Source of the DNA: Acinetobacter sp. ANC 4558 | Lineage (GTDB): Bacteria; Pseudomonadota; Gammaproteobacteria; Pseudomonadales; Moraxellaceae | Length of the DNA: 64,000 nt | Direction: 5' to 3' | Assembly: GCF_002135375.1 (NCBI RefSeq) | Contig: NZ_NEGH01000009.1 | Coordinates: forward strand, 62,001 to 126,000 | Shown: in pieces, positions 7,542 to 16,641 of the stretch | Position numbering within the stretch: the stretch's first letter is position 1 | How the letters are laid out: every line of letters begins with the position of its first letter | The notes under the pieces: generated by a model | Told to the model about the DNA's origin: nothing | Database searches by the model: none | What the model saw: only the letters and a program-made list of their open reading frames with translations | Translations under genes and position numbers: made by a program

Positions 7542-9836
7542 TTAGTGCTTATGCGCTGACTCTTGCTCTGAATCTGATGCCAAAGTTGGCGTACTATCAA
7601 AGAAGTTCCATGGTTTTAGCAATGTATATACCCATTCCGTTGGCATAATTGGCCATTCTTCAGCACGTGCCACATGTGTTGTTCCTGTTGTCATCCATAC
7701 CACTAAATCTGTATTTTCAATATTGTCATTATTTTTAACAAATTGACCTAGACCCGTATCACTGCTTGAACGATTTGAGTATTTACCCTCAGGAAACTTC
7801 TCATTGGCATCACGCTTTGTAACCCAAATTTGCTTATCCATAAAACTTAGACGCTTAAATAACCACTCATCTGGTGCAAAATTTGCGCCTTTCGCAATTG
7901 GATGCGTACCGCCTGCAAATGGAATAATCTGATAAGACACAGGATTACCCATTTTATTTTCCACATTGGTATTGGTAATTAAGCGGATCGTTGATGGATC
8001 AAACTTTTGTGCTGCTTGTTGCTCTGTTTTAATAATCCGTTCTTTGGTCTCCATTGCACTTGTACGTGGTCCACCACGCGTATTTTCAACCACAACTGGA
8101 TCAATTTCCATAAAGCTATTCTTTGGACCATCAATATCTAAATCTAAGCGGAAGTTATAGATATGTTGATGCGTCGTTCCCACAATGTTATGGTCAATTA
8201 ATGTTCCAAAACGAGTATCTTCTTTTGCAGTTTCATCATGCATTGTACGTGCTTTTACACCTTTCACCGCCTCAATACCAGTCGCACCTGCATTAATACC
8301 AATGACACCATTCGTATTTAATACCCAATCAAAAATGTAATCATAGTTACCCACCGTACTAATCCAGCGCACAACTAATTCACGGCGTTCAGCACTCACA
8401 TTGGGTTGATTCATTTCTTGATGTTTATATTCAGGTCCTGCATAACGTTCAAAAATTGCAATTGCATTTGGAATAACAGTCGGTTGCCCCGTGTAATCTG
8501 CGAGCACAGCATCCAATAAAACAGCATTGTCAGGCGCATCTATTCCTCTTTCAATTGAAGATGTTAGCGTACCCATGCCATATTCTCCAGAATCTAAATA
8601 TGACTTAAAGTACCATCCCATATCAGGATCGCCATATGGAACAACCATCCCACCAAGGTTACCTTCGTACATGACTTTACGTTTTACACCTTTATCTTTA
8701 TAAGTGAGTGTCGAAAGTTGTAAGCCGACTCTAGAATCGAGCCCCACATGGAAGCACCATGGTCCCCAATGCACAGTTTGACCTGTAATAGAAAAATTTT
8801 TACCATCAGGTTCGACTGTATTGAGTGGTTTAAATTGGTTAATTTTATTCTTTGCTGTAATTGGTCTTGGTGCCATTGGTACAGGGATAATTGCACCCTC
8901 TTCAAGTTTAATAATTTTTTTCTTATCTAAATCAACAACCGCTACTAAATTTTCGATCGGATGAGCCCAATAATTACCATCTCCTGTATCGAGATATGAA
9001 ACGACTTTAAGTACATTTAACTCTTTATCTAAACCATCTTTACCGCCAAAATATCCAACAGTTAAAGGTGTGGTCACTACTTTAGTAATATCGGTAATGC
9101 CTCGTTTTGCAACCGCTTTTTTAAAGTTAGGATCTTTTGTTACAACCTCCTGTACTGTGACCATATCATCATAGAGCACCATTCCATGCGTATTTTCTAA
9201 GACATCCCACTTAGTAACTTTGTTATTTTTTAAATCAACTTCACCCTCAATGACTTGTTTCCCTTTGAGTAAAGTAAAACTCGCAACTCGATCTTCCTTA
9301 TAATCTTTATGATGAATGAAAAAATCCCACACTTTTTCTTTTTCTGGCTCTTTTAATTTAATTTCAGAAAATCGCATATTTTTATAGGCATATTTTGATT
9401 TTGAAATTGCATCAAATGCTTGGGTAATTTCTTGAGCATTCAAGCCATTTAACGGATGTGGAACAGCTTCAACTTTAAAGGTCTGATCTAAACCTGATTG
9501 GAAAATCTCAGCAGCAAATTCCTTACTTACCACAGGTTTACCATTTTTCTCTATAAGCGGTACGCTGACTTTAAGCGGTTTCCCATTCACTAAAACAGTA
9601 TCAGAATTTGGTTTAGCACGTACAATTAAAGAGCCTTTTGAAATAGTATAAGTATTCGTAAAATCGTCTTTTTTAACATGTGCGCCAAAATCATCCATAT
9701 TTTGATAAAGTGGAACCATTTCTGCCGCTTGGCCATGTGCAAATGCTTGTTGATTAAAGCCAAATAATACAGTAGCAAGTGTTAAATTAAGTCCTGCCCA
9801 CTTTTTTAATGATTGTGTAATACGATTATATTTCAT
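7542..9836 (-). CDS. tynA: Primary-amine oxidase (copper/topaquinone), periplasmic
   Basis: A 764-residue precursor very similar to the E. coli tyramine oxidase I know. It oxidises primary amines such as tyramine or 2-phenylethylamine to the aldehyde, ammonia and H2O2 in the periplasm. From an ATG at 9836, a signal peptide ends at AFA-HG. The catalytic base is Asp415 in YLDSGE, the topaquinone precursor is Tyr498 in VGNYDY, and the copper ligands are His556 and His558 (THQHIYN) and His721 (GTTHVARAEEW). The start is chosen at 9836, not the upstream ATG at 9902, because the latter would precede the signal peptide by 22 odd residues and overlap the luxR terminator. The palindrome at 9899-9914 lies about 71 bp upstream. 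The product aldehyde probably goes to the dehydrogenase at 10667-12073. Confidence 0.95.
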   Translation of the reverse strand: MKYNRITQSLKKWAGLNLTLATVLFGFNQQAFAHGQAAEMVPLYQNMDDFGAHVKKDDFTNTYTISKGSLIVRAKPNSDTVLVNGKPLKVSVPLIEKNGKPVVSKEFAAEIFQSGLDQTFKVEAVPHPLNGLNAQEITQAFDAISKSKYAYKNMRFSEIKLKEPEKEKVWDFFIHHKDYKEDRVASFTLLKGKQVIEGEVDLKNNKVTKWDVLENTHGMVLYDDMVTVQEVVTKDPNFKKAVAKRGITDITKVVTTPLTVGYFGGKDGLDKELNVLKVVSYLDTGDGNYWAHPIENLVAVVDLDKKKIIKLEEGAIIPVPMAPRPITAKNKINQFKPLNTVEPDGKNFSITGQTVHWGPWCFHVGLDSRVGLQLSTLTYKDKGVKRKVMYEGNLGGMVVPYGDPDMGWYFKSYLDSGEYGMGTLTSSIERGIDAPDNAVLLDAVLADYTGQPTVIPNAIAIFERYAGPEYKHQEMNQPNVSAERRELVVRWISTVGNYDYIFDWVLNTNGVIGINAGATGIEAVKGVKARTMHDETAKEDTRFGTLIDHNIVGTTHQHIYNFRLDLDIDGPKNSFMEIDPVVVENTRGGPRTSAMETKERIIKTEQQAAQKFDPSTIRLITNTNVENKMGNPVSYQIIPFAGGTHPIAKGANFAPDEWLFKRLSFMDKQIWVTKRDANEKFPEGKYSNRSSSDTGLGQFVKNNDNIENTDLVVWMTTGTTHVARAEEWPIMPTEWVYTLLKPWNFFDSTPTLASDSEQESAHKH

Positions 9837-9898
9837 CCCCAAAATCCATTTTAAATTAACGTATATCTTTAAAGTAAATGATTTAACACGACAAAAAA

Positions 9899-9914
9899 TC
9901 ATCCTTAGGGATGA
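9899..9914 (-). promoter_or_regulatory. Palindrome TCATCC-N4-GGATGA upstream of tynA (operator and/or luxR terminator)
   Basis: Six-bp arms flank CTAA, set in a longer AAATCATCC...GGATGATTTTTT context on the minus strand. Its centre is 70.5 bp upstream of the tynA ATG. A near-identical element (17 of 19 positions) lies 72.5 bp upstream of the aldehyde dehydrogenase ATG, which points to a shared operator for the LuxR regulator encoded between them. The T-run after the stem also makes it a plausible terminator for luxR, whose stop codon is at 9916-9918. Confidence 0.6.
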
Positions 9915-9915
9915 T

Positions 9916-10581
9916 TTATTTTAAAAATCGACATAATAGTTCATGTCTATTTTTTACATTTGTTTTTTGATAAATATGCTGAATATGCGTTTTTATTGTT
10001 GCTAAACTACAATTCAATTGTTGTGCAATTAAGTTATTATCAAGCCCGTCAAACACCTGTTCTAAAACAATTAATTCTTTTTTTGTTAAACTATATTGAT
10101 CAATCAAAAGTTCTTTATCTATCGTATCTGCATGATGATGAAAATATTTTTCTGATAAAGAATAAAATGACTCTAATATATTTTTATCTTGTAAACTAAA
10201 TAATCGATTACTATTTTTTCTCACCAAACTTAATCCAAATACTGGATCACCATTTCGCTTTCTAAAAAAAATTTCTGCAGTATCTCCTATTTTCCAACGA
10301 TGAATAAAATCAAAATATTCCATATTATTATCGTAATGATTTAATAATTCGACATGACTATGTGTATGATGATAAAAATGCTGGTATGAAACTGGGTCAT
10401 TATTCATTTTATAATTAATATACTCATTCACTGCATCTTTAGGAATATTATGAGCATGATAGTTATTTGCAGCATCAATTGTATTAATCGAATATATTAA
10501 ATAAGCATCAATCTCTAAAACCCGATGGACTTGCGATATAAAATTTTGGCTAAACTCGGCTAAAAAATGATGATTTAACAT
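9916..10581 (-). CDS. LuxR-family transcriptional regulator
   Basis: A 221-residue regulator with a C-terminal LuxR/NarL-type HTH (about residues 155-215). It has the landmarks LTKKELIVLEQVFDGLDNNLIAQQL, ATIKTHIQHIYQKT and NRHELL. The N-terminal 150 residues look like a ligand-sensing domain of the autoinducer-binding size class (histidine- and asparagine-rich segments such as FYHHTHSH). No receiver aspartate motif is evident, so it is not a typical response regulator. No luxI-type synthase is nearby. Lying between tynA and an aldehyde dehydrogenase whose upstream regions share a palindrome, it is the natural candidate for an amine-responsive activator of both. That role is inference. Confidence 0.85.
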   Translation of the reverse strand: MLNHHFLAEFSQNFISQVHRVLEIDAYLIYSINTIDAANNYHAHNIPKDAVNEYINYKMNNDPVSYQHFYHHTHSHVELLNHYDNNMEYFDFIHRWKIGDTAEIFFRKRNGDPVFGLSLVRKNSNRLFSLQDKNILESFYSLSEKYFHHHADTIDKELLIDQYSLTKKELIVLEQVFDGLDNNLIAQQLNCSLATIKTHIQHIYQKTNVKNRHELLCRFLK

Positions 10582-10633
10582 AAAATTCCCCCTATCCCTA
10601 TTGGAAATTTATAAGCAAATGATACGCCAATAA

Positions 10634-10660
10634 CGGTCTCTTACATCCTATAAGAGACCG
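10634..10660 (-). terminator. Hairpin after aldehyde dehydrogenase gene
   Basis: A perfect 10-bp stem (CGGTCTCTTA and complement, 7-nt loop) lies just past the stop codon at 10667. The T-tract on the minus strand is weak (TTATT), so efficiency is uncertain. Confidence 0.55.
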
Positions 10661-10666
10661 ATTATT

Positions 10667-12073
10667 TTATGCAGTAATATGAATTGTTTGTTTATGCGTA
10701 AATAATAATAATCCATCTAAACCAAATGAATAGCCTAGCCCTGATAATTTCCAACCACCAAATGGTGCTGCTGGAGATACATCAGAATGGCTGTTTATCC
10801 AAACGGTTCCTGTTTCCATTCGATTCGCGATTTGCTGTGCCTTTTCAATATCTGTGCTCCAAACCGACCCGCCTAGACCATATTCACTCAAATTCGTTTG
10901 TTGTAGGACGTCTTCAACATCTTTAAATTTCATAATGGGCAATACTGGACCAAATTGCTCTTCATCAACCACTGCAATACCATCATGTACATGAGTAATT
11001 AAAGTTGGTGCAATAAAATAACCCTGCTCTGGAACAGTTTGATGTTGTGTAATGATTTGACCGCCTTGTGATACAGCATCAGCAATCAGTGCTTTAACTT
11101 TTTCATACTGCGCTTTATTTTGTACAGGACCAAATGTTGTAGCCGCATCCATACCATTGCCGATCACTTGTGCATGAGCAATCTTGACCAATCTTTCAAC
11201 CAAAGCATCATAAACATTCTCATGGACATAAAGCCGTTTCAATGCTGCACACGTCTGTCCTACATTTAAAAAAGCTGATCCAAAGATTCTTTCTGCAATT
11301 ACATCAATATCTGCATCATCAAGGACAATCCCGACATCATTGCCGCCTAATTCTAAAACAACACCTTTTAACGTATTTACAGAATGGCTTAAAATGCTTT
11401 GTCCTGTACGAGTTGAACCAGTAAACGTAACCTTTGCAATTTGTGGATGTTCACTTAATGCTTGTCCAACAGCCCCCTTACCCAGTACAACACTACATAC
11501 CCCTTTAGGTAAGTGGCGGTTGATAATTTCAACTAATTTAATCGTGCTTAATGGTGTATATTCTGACGGTTTATTTACAATACAATTTTTTGTTCTTAGT
11601 GCAGGAAATAGATGCCAAATAGCAATCATAAATGGCCAATTCCACGGTGTTATAGATGCAACAACACCTAATGGTCGATTAAAAATCTGAATAATTTTTC
11701 CGCTTGGATCTTGAATCGTTTCTACTGGAATTTCTAAGCTTGCAATATACTCAATCCAGCTCGCACCCGCTTCAACCTCAAATTGTGCCATGCCAATAGT
11801 TTTGCCTTGCTCTAAAGTAATCAGTGCAGCAATTTCATCTTTTTCCGAGCGAATATCTTTTACAATTTTTGTGAAAGCCTCTCGTATCGTATCATCAGAA
11901 ACATCTTTCCACTGTGAAAATGCAACTGTAGCTGCATTTATGGCGTCATCAATCTGTTCAATAGATGCACTGGGAACCTCAACAATAATGTTTTCATTCG
12001 CAGGATTAACGACCCCAACTTTTTCTGCTAATCCTTTAATTTTAGAACCATTTATAATGAGATCTGTATTCAT
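10667..12073 (-). CDS. NAD(P)-dependent aldehyde dehydrogenase (probable arylacetaldehyde oxidation)
   Basis: A 468-residue ALDH-superfamily enzyme with the oxyanion Asn145 in TPWNWP, general base Glu241 in VLELGGND, nucleophile Cys275 in VGQTCAALKR, and the late EEQFGPVLPI motif. It oxidises an aldehyde to the carboxylate. It shares an upstream palindrome with tynA at the same distance from the start, so it very likely handles the aldehyde from TynA (4-hydroxyphenyl- or phenylacetaldehyde), as FeaB/PadA does in E. coli. Substrate specificity is not readable from the sequence. luxR follows after a hairpin, in the same orientation. Confidence 0.88.
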   Translation of the reverse strand: MNTDLIINGSKIKGLAEKVGVVNPANENIIVEVPSASIEQIDDAINAATVAFSQWKDVSDDTIREAFTKIVKDIRSEKDEIAALITLEQGKTIGMAQFEVEAGASWIEYIASLEIPVETIQDPSGKIIQIFNRPLGVVASITPWNWPFMIAIWHLFPALRTKNCIVNKPSEYTPLSTIKLVEIINRHLPKGVCSVVLGKGAVGQALSEHPQIAKVTFTGSTRTGQSILSHSVNTLKGVVLELGGNDVGIVLDDADIDVIAERIFGSAFLNVGQTCAALKRLYVHENVYDALVERLVKIAHAQVIGNGMDAATTFGPVQNKAQYEKVKALIADAVSQGGQIITQHQTVPEQGYFIAPTLITHVHDGIAVVDEEQFGPVLPIMKFKDVEDVLQQTNLSEYGLGGSVWSTDIEKAQQIANRMETGTVWINSHSDVSPAAPFGGWKLSGLGYSFGLDGLLLFTHKQTIHITA

Positions 12074-12137
12074 TGATATGTCCCTATCAACTGTGTTTAA
12101 TTATTCAACATTCTAACGAGAGTTAGATAATGCGAAC

Positions 12138-12153
12138 TCATCCTAAAGGATGA
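12138..12153 (-). promoter_or_regulatory. Palindrome TCATCC-N4-GGATGA upstream of aldehyde dehydrogenase
   Basis: The same 16-bp palindrome as at 9899-9914 (spacer TTTA here), with its centre 72.5 bp upstream of the ATG at 12073. No plus-strand gene ends nearby, so a terminator role is unlikely here. That supports an operator role, probably for the LuxR regulator at 9916-10581. Confidence 0.6.
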
Positions 12154-12484
12154 TTTTTTTAATAATGTCTCGTAAATAAGTCTTAAACCGCTTTATTCAA
12201 TTAATTATTTCTCAGTTTTTAATCATAAAGAGATTTCAATATTTAGTTTTTACGCTTTAGTCTGTAATTAAAAATTTAAATGCTGTATGACTTTATTCAA
12301 GTATATACATCCTTCCATCAAATAACTGCAGTTACCGATAAAGTGCAACTGCAGGTTTTAAGTTTTAAAATCAATCTCAATATCATCACCCTGAGAAATC
12401 ACGTTGAAAAAATCAAGTTTCGTTATTTCTCATGTAACTGCTCTCAATGAAACAAAAGCAGCTGATCACGTATTTCTAGCTTGA
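12154..12484. other. Gene-free interval between aldehyde dehydrogenase and permease
   Basis: About 330 bp of AT-rich sequence with no supportable gene. It holds an 8-bp inverted repeat (CTGCAGTT/AACTGCAG, 12326-12354) followed by a T-rich stretch on the plus strand. Since both neighbours are on the minus strand, its role is unclear. Confidence 0.5.
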
Positions 12485-13912
12485 TTAAGTTAGCACTTGG
12501 AACATCACTGCAAACAAGGCAATATTTGCAACCACAATTGCCCATCCTCCATACAGCATATATTTTAATTGATTCGAACGTGCAAGCCCCATTTGCCCAA
12601 ACATATCTGAAGATGGAAATGGCCCAAACCAATCGACTTGCGAACTTGAAAGCAAAACTGCAGTAACAGCAACTGGAGGAACGCCATTGGCCATTAAAAT
12701 TGGACCGAAAATTTTATGTGTAAAAGTCATCTGAGCAACTGCTGCACCTGGAATATGTCCAACAATATTAAATAGAAAAATACCAAAGCATAACATTGCT
12801 GGTGTTAAGTCCACTAAGTATGGTGTGGCACTTTCAAGTAGGGTATGGTACGCATCAAGTTTATCAACCAACTCTAAAATTGGGTTATATAGCCAATACA
12901 GAATGAACATCCACACAAGTTTGCCACAGCCTTGATAAAGTGCGTCTAAAATCTGTTTTGGACTATAGCCAGCCGCCAGACCAGTGAGTGCTGCGACAGT
13001 TAACATCACAATAATTGCAAAACTAAATCCTGCCTTAAAAATGATCCCAATTACAGCCATCACAAGAATGGTACCAATAAAAACCATCGCAGCTCGCTTA
13101 CTTCTTTTCAATTGTTCAGTTGTTTCAGCTTCGTCTGCTTCATTTAAAAAGTTTTCATGATATGAATATTTACCAGATGTCCATTTTTGGATATGACCTG
13201 ACATAAACCACCCCGTCAACAAAGTGACGATACTCATTGGAATACCACAACTTATCAAATACTGTGGGTAGGTTAAACCGCCTAATTCTAAGATCGTAAC
13301 CGTACTCGGTGTAAAAGGTCCCATAAAAAGACCAACTGAACCTGAAACCATTAAAAGTAGTGCAACAGTAGGGGGTGTTAAGCCAACTGCTGCTGCAATG
13401 GGGATAATCACAGCAACAATAATGGCATTTCCACCTGCCATCGTACCTAAAGAGCCACAGATAATGACCGATGACATCATAATGCCTAACTTGACTCTAT
13501 TCTGACTAGATAGTCCAACTTTATAGACAATAAATCTAACAAGTTGTTTGGCGGCTCCCGTTCTATTCGCAACCTCCCCAACACCAGCACCTAGCATAAT
13601 AATTAGACCGACAGTTGCAATAAATGAACCAGTCGAATGCGCTAGAATGCCTCCAAGTTCAAAAACACTGGTAGATGTCATCACGACACTAATTAAAATA
13701 GCAATAATCACTGCCAAAACAATATCTAAACCAACAACTGTTAAAAGTGCTAATGCAACAATAGGTAAAAATCCAATAATTCCAATTTCAGAGATAGGAA
13801 GACCACGTGCATAGAATGCAATAACAAAACTCAATACAATTAGCAGTATTAATACACTATTTTTCTTTGTCCAAATATTCGGTACAGATGACGGTAATTG
13901 TGCAGCCGACAT
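12485..13912 (-). CDS. Ion-transporter-superfamily permease (GntP/NhaC-like), probable amino-acid or carboxylate uptake
   Basis: A 475-residue inner-membrane protein with about 12 hydrophobic segments, two glycine-rich re-entrant regions (IMLGAGVGEVANRTGAAK near 103-120 and GSLGTMAGGNAIIVAV near 155-170), and a polar loop near 235-265. This matches the GntP/ArsB/NhaC type of ion-coupled carriers. The Pro-rich SGSVGLFMGPFTPSTV segment is also characteristic. It is divergently arranged (110 bp) from a LysR regulator followed by a D-amino-acid dehydrogenase gene. D-serine uptake by the GntP-type carrier DsdX is a known precedent, so D-amino-acid uptake is a reasonable inference. A Na+/H+ antiporter or organic acid carrier is the alternative. 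Confidence 0.75.
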   Translation of the reverse strand: MSAAQLPSSVPNIWTKKNSVLILLIVLSFVIAFYARGLPISEIGIIGFLPIVALALLTVVGLDIVLAVIIAILISVVMTSTSVFELGGILAHSTGSFIATVGLIIMLGAGVGEVANRTGAAKQLVRFIVYKVGLSSQNRVKLGIMMSSVIICGSLGTMAGGNAIIVAVIIPIAAAVGLTPPTVALLLMVSGSVGLFMGPFTPSTVTILELGGLTYPQYLISCGIPMSIVTLLTGWFMSGHIQKWTSGKYSYHENFLNEADEAETTEQLKRSKRAAMVFIGTILVMAVIGIIFKAGFSFAIIVMLTVAALTGLAAGYSPKQILDALYQGCGKLVWMFILYWLYNPILELVDKLDAYHTLLESATPYLVDLTPAMLCFGIFLFNIVGHIPGAAVAQMTFTHKIFGPILMANGVPPVAVTAVLLSSSQVDWFGPFPSSDMFGQMGLARSNQLKYMLYGGWAIVVANIALFAVMFQVLT

Positions 13913-14000
13913 AAAATCTCTCCTTGACCACTGTTTTATTTAAGTGAGTCAATCTACAAGGCTTTATTGACTTTAAGTAATGAATTCTAATAGATTAGAT

Positions 14001-14015
14001 ATAACTATAGGTTAT
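14001..14015 (+). promoter_or_regulatory. LysR-type box (T-N11-A) between permease and lysR
   Basis: ATAAC-TATAG-GTTAT is an inverted repeat containing T-N11-A, the usual LysR-type binding motif. It lies 8 bp before the LysR start codon at 14023 and about 90 bp upstream of the divergent permease, so it could serve autoregulation and permease control. Confidence 0.4.
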
Positions 14016-14022
14016 GTAATGT

Positions 14023-14895
14023 ATGATGAATCTTCGACATATTGAAATGTTTTATTTGGTCATGTTGTTCGGCTCGCTAACTGAAGCAGCATCTGCACTG
14101 TGTATTTCCCAACCAGCTGCCAGTAAATTATTAAAACATGCAGAACAACGTCTTGGTTTTGCTTTATTTAAACGGGTTAAAGGAAAATTACAACCGACAA
14201 ATGAAGCTTATATTTTATATAAAGAAATCCAACCAATTTATGAAAAAATTAATGAATTAAATAAGTTAACTTATAATTTAGCCCAAAACCCTCAAGGCAA
14301 AATCACTTTGGGCTGCTTACCTAGCTTAGGCTTAAGTCTAATACCTAAACTAACTGCTCAATTTTTAAAAAAATATCCAGAAGTGTTTGTCAATATTGGT
14401 ACTGATCATACAGCGGCTTTAGAACAAAAATTGCTTCAACGAGAAATTGATATTGCTGTTATTTTTCAACCACATACACAGCACGGCATACTTGCGACAC
14501 CTATTTTAGATATCCCTTTGGTATATATTGATTCTCATGCCGTTCATGCCCCTCAAGATATTCACGCTATTGATGAGTGTCGTTGGATCCAACCGAATGC
14601 TGAATCTTTAATGCAAGTCGTTCAACAATATAGAATTTTTAATCGAAGCATCGTCAATGTACAAACCTACTACATGGCCAGTGAATTGGTGAGGCAAGGT
14701 TTAGGATGCAGTATTACTGATATTTTTACTGCTGCTAATTCTCTACCTAAAAATATGATTCACCCCATTAAACAAAAACTATCTACCACTATTTATATAT
14801 TAAGAAATCCAAATGTCATCACCACAAAAGCGACAGAAGACTTTATTGAATTAATTAAATCCGATATTCGCTTTCTAGTACCAGATATTAACTAA
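14023..14895 (+). CDS. LysR-family transcriptional regulator
   Basis: A 290-residue LTTR. The N-terminal winged HTH (about 1-60) reads LRHIEMFYLVMLFGSLTEAA with ISQPAASKLLKHAEQRLG, and a periplasmic-binding-like effector domain follows (ITLGCLPSLGLSLIPKL). Either of the two adjacent ATGs (14023, 14026) may be used. The ISQPAASK recognition helix groups it with regulators of amino-acid oxidation such as the DsdC/NocR-type. It is transcribed toward a DadA-like dehydrogenase and RidA and away from a permease, so it probably regulates both units in response to a D-amino acid. Confidence 0.88.
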   Translation: MMNLRHIEMFYLVMLFGSLTEAASALCISQPAASKLLKHAEQRLGFALFKRVKGKLQPTNEAYILYKEIQPIYEKINELNKLTYNLAQNPQGKITLGCLPSLGLSLIPKLTAQFLKKYPEVFVNIGTDHTAALEQKLLQREIDIAVIFQPHTQHGILATPILDIPLVYIDSHAVHAPQDIHAIDECRWIQPNAESLMQVVQQYRIFNRSIVNVQTYYMASELVRQGLGCSITDIFTAANSLPKNMIHPIKQKLSTTIYILRNPNVITTKATEDFIELIKSDIRFLVPDIN

Positions 14896-14983
14896 AGGTT
14901 ATGACCAAGTATTAAAAACTCATTTGTTAATCTCTACCTCTTCTTTTCTAATATCCTTAATTTAAGGAAAGAAGCATACAACA

Positions 14984-16225
14984 ATGAAGAAGCATGTCGT
15001 TGTCATTGGTGGTGGTGTTATTGGCTTAAGTACTGCCTATGCACTCATACAAGCAGGTCATAAAGTCAGCCTAATCGAAGAGAAAAATGGTCCTGCTTTA
15101 CAGACAAGTTATGCAAATGGAGGGCAATTAAGCTATCGTTATGTTACACCATTGGCTGATGCAGGTGTTCCATTTCAAGCCTTGAAATGGCTTGGAAAAG
15201 TACACTCTCCTCTTAATTTCAAACTTAATTTTTCACCTTCTCAATGGTCGTGGTTATTACAATTTTTAATGGCATGTAATCGTAAAGATCATCTCATAAA
15301 TAGTGCACATATCTTGCGATTATCACTTTATAGTCAGGAAATAATGACACAATGGCGCAATGAAATTGATGATTTTCACTGGGTTAAATCTGGAAAATTG
15401 GTCATTCATCGCCAACTAAAAGCATTTAAAAAAGCAGCACTAGAAATTGACCCCAATGCACAAAAAGTTCTAACACCACAAGAAACGATTCAAATTGAAC
15501 CCGCATTAAAAAGCATTGAATCTCAATTAGTCGGTGCAATTTATACGCCAGATGATGAAACAGCAGATTGTTATAAGTTCTGCTTAGCATTACTAAAAAA
15601 ACTCAATAATCACAAAGATTTTACATGTTTGTATGAGCATAAAGTCACTGGATTTGTGACTAAAAATAATCATATTCATCAACTAGAAACCAATCATGGG
15701 TCTATTGAGGCAAATGAATTTGTGATTGCTGCAGGAAATGGAAGTACCGAAATTTTAAGGCTACTCAATATTTCAGTCCCTGTTTATCCGTTGAAAGGTT
15801 ATAGTCTGAGTTTACCTTTTCCTCAACAGGCCAACGTTGTTCCCAATATTAGCGTCACAGATTATGCAAACAAAATTGTCTATGCCAAATTAGGCGATCA
15901 ATTGCGCATTGCAGCAATGGTTGATATTGGTTATCAAGATATTGATATCCGCCCAGAACGTATAAATGCATTAAAAGAGATTGTTCGTGACACATTCCCT
16001 CAATTAAGTGAAATTGATACAGCAGAGGTTTGGAGTGGGTTACGTCCCTCTACACCCAAAGGCCCACCAATTTTAGGACGTACTCCTTATACAAATTTAT
16101 GGGTAAATATTGGGCAAGGCAGTCTCGGTTTTACCTTAGCAGCAGGATGTGCAATGGTCATTACCCTCTTGATTAATCAAGCAGTATCACCTATTACATT
16201 AGATGGTTTATCTTTGGAGAGATAA
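14984..16225 (+). CDS. DadA-like FAD-dependent D-amino-acid dehydrogenase
   Basis: A 413-residue DAO-superfamily flavoprotein. The FAD motif GGGVIGLSTAY starts at residue 9. It also has the DadA hallmark segments TSYANGGQLSYRYVTPL, the invariant-looking VYPLKGYSL near 268, and WSGLRPSTPKGPPILGRT near the C-terminus. E. coli DadA is 432 residues, so the length fits. It would oxidise D-amino acids to imino acids, passing electrons to the respiratory chain. The gene overlaps functionally with ridA, whose ATG begins 1 bp after its stop codon; RidA hydrolyses the reactive imine. Which D-amino acid is used is unknown. Confidence 0.87.
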   Translation: MKKHVVVIGGGVIGLSTAYALIQAGHKVSLIEEKNGPALQTSYANGGQLSYRYVTPLADAGVPFQALKWLGKVHSPLNFKLNFSPSQWSWLLQFLMACNRKDHLINSAHILRLSLYSQEIMTQWRNEIDDFHWVKSGKLVIHRQLKAFKKAALEIDPNAQKVLTPQETIQIEPALKSIESQLVGAIYTPDDETADCYKFCLALLKKLNNHKDFTCLYEHKVTGFVTKNNHIHQLETNHGSIEANEFVIAAGNGSTEILRLLNISVPVYPLKGYSLSLPFPQQANVVPNISVTDYANKIVYAKLGDQLRIAAMVDIGYQDIDIRPERINALKEIVRDTFPQLSEIDTAEVWSGLRPSTPKGPPILGRTPYTNLWVNIGQGSLGFTLAAGCAMVITLLINQAVSPITLDGLSLER

Positions 16226-16226
16226 T

Positions 16227-16592
16227 ATGAGTAATGATATTCAACGAATTCAAGTTAATTCACGTTTAGCAGGTTGTGTCATACATAACGGGCTAGTTTA
16301 TCTATCTGGTCAAGTGCCCACATCTTTAGATGCAGATATAAAGCAACAAACCTTAGAAGTACTTGAAAAAATTGATCACTTACTGGCTCAATCTGGCAGT
16401 GATAAAAGCCGCATACTCACAGCACAAATTTGGATTAAAAATATCGTGACAGATTTTGATATATTTAATCAATGCTGGGAAGCTTGGTTACCACAACATA
16501 CTGCTCCAGCGCGTGCTGCACTACAAGCAGACTTAGCACGTTCACAAATACTGGTTGAAATCATGCTAACCGCAGCCGTGAAAGAAAATTAA
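16227..16592 (+). CDS. RidA-family reactive imine/enamine deaminase
   Basis: A 121-residue RidA/YjgF protein, starting at the ATG at 16227, which follows a GGAGAG ribosome site inside the dadA end. Landmarks are GLVYLSGQVP, the QTLEVLEKIDHLLAQSGSD helix, and PARAALQADLA with the active-site arginine, followed by VEIMLTAA. It should hydrolyse the 2-imino acid released by the upstream DadA-like enzyme to a keto acid plus ammonia, preventing damage to PLP enzymes. The direct coupling to dadA strongly supports that role. Confidence 0.9.
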   Translation: MSNDIQRIQVNSRLAGCVIHNGLVYLSGQVPTSLDADIKQQTLEVLEKIDHLLAQSGSDKSRILTAQIWIKNIVTDFDIFNQCWEAWLPQHTAPARAALQADLARSQILVEIMLTAAVKEN

Positions 16593-16641
16593 ATATTCAT
16601 TTGATTTCATAGTTTTTAATGCTTCATCAAAGCTTAATGTT

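Noticed and set aside
11340..11690. 116-codon plus-strand frame inside the aldehyde dehydrogenase gene
   Set aside because: Antisense shadow of a clear ALDH coding frame with catalytic motifs; no family signal.
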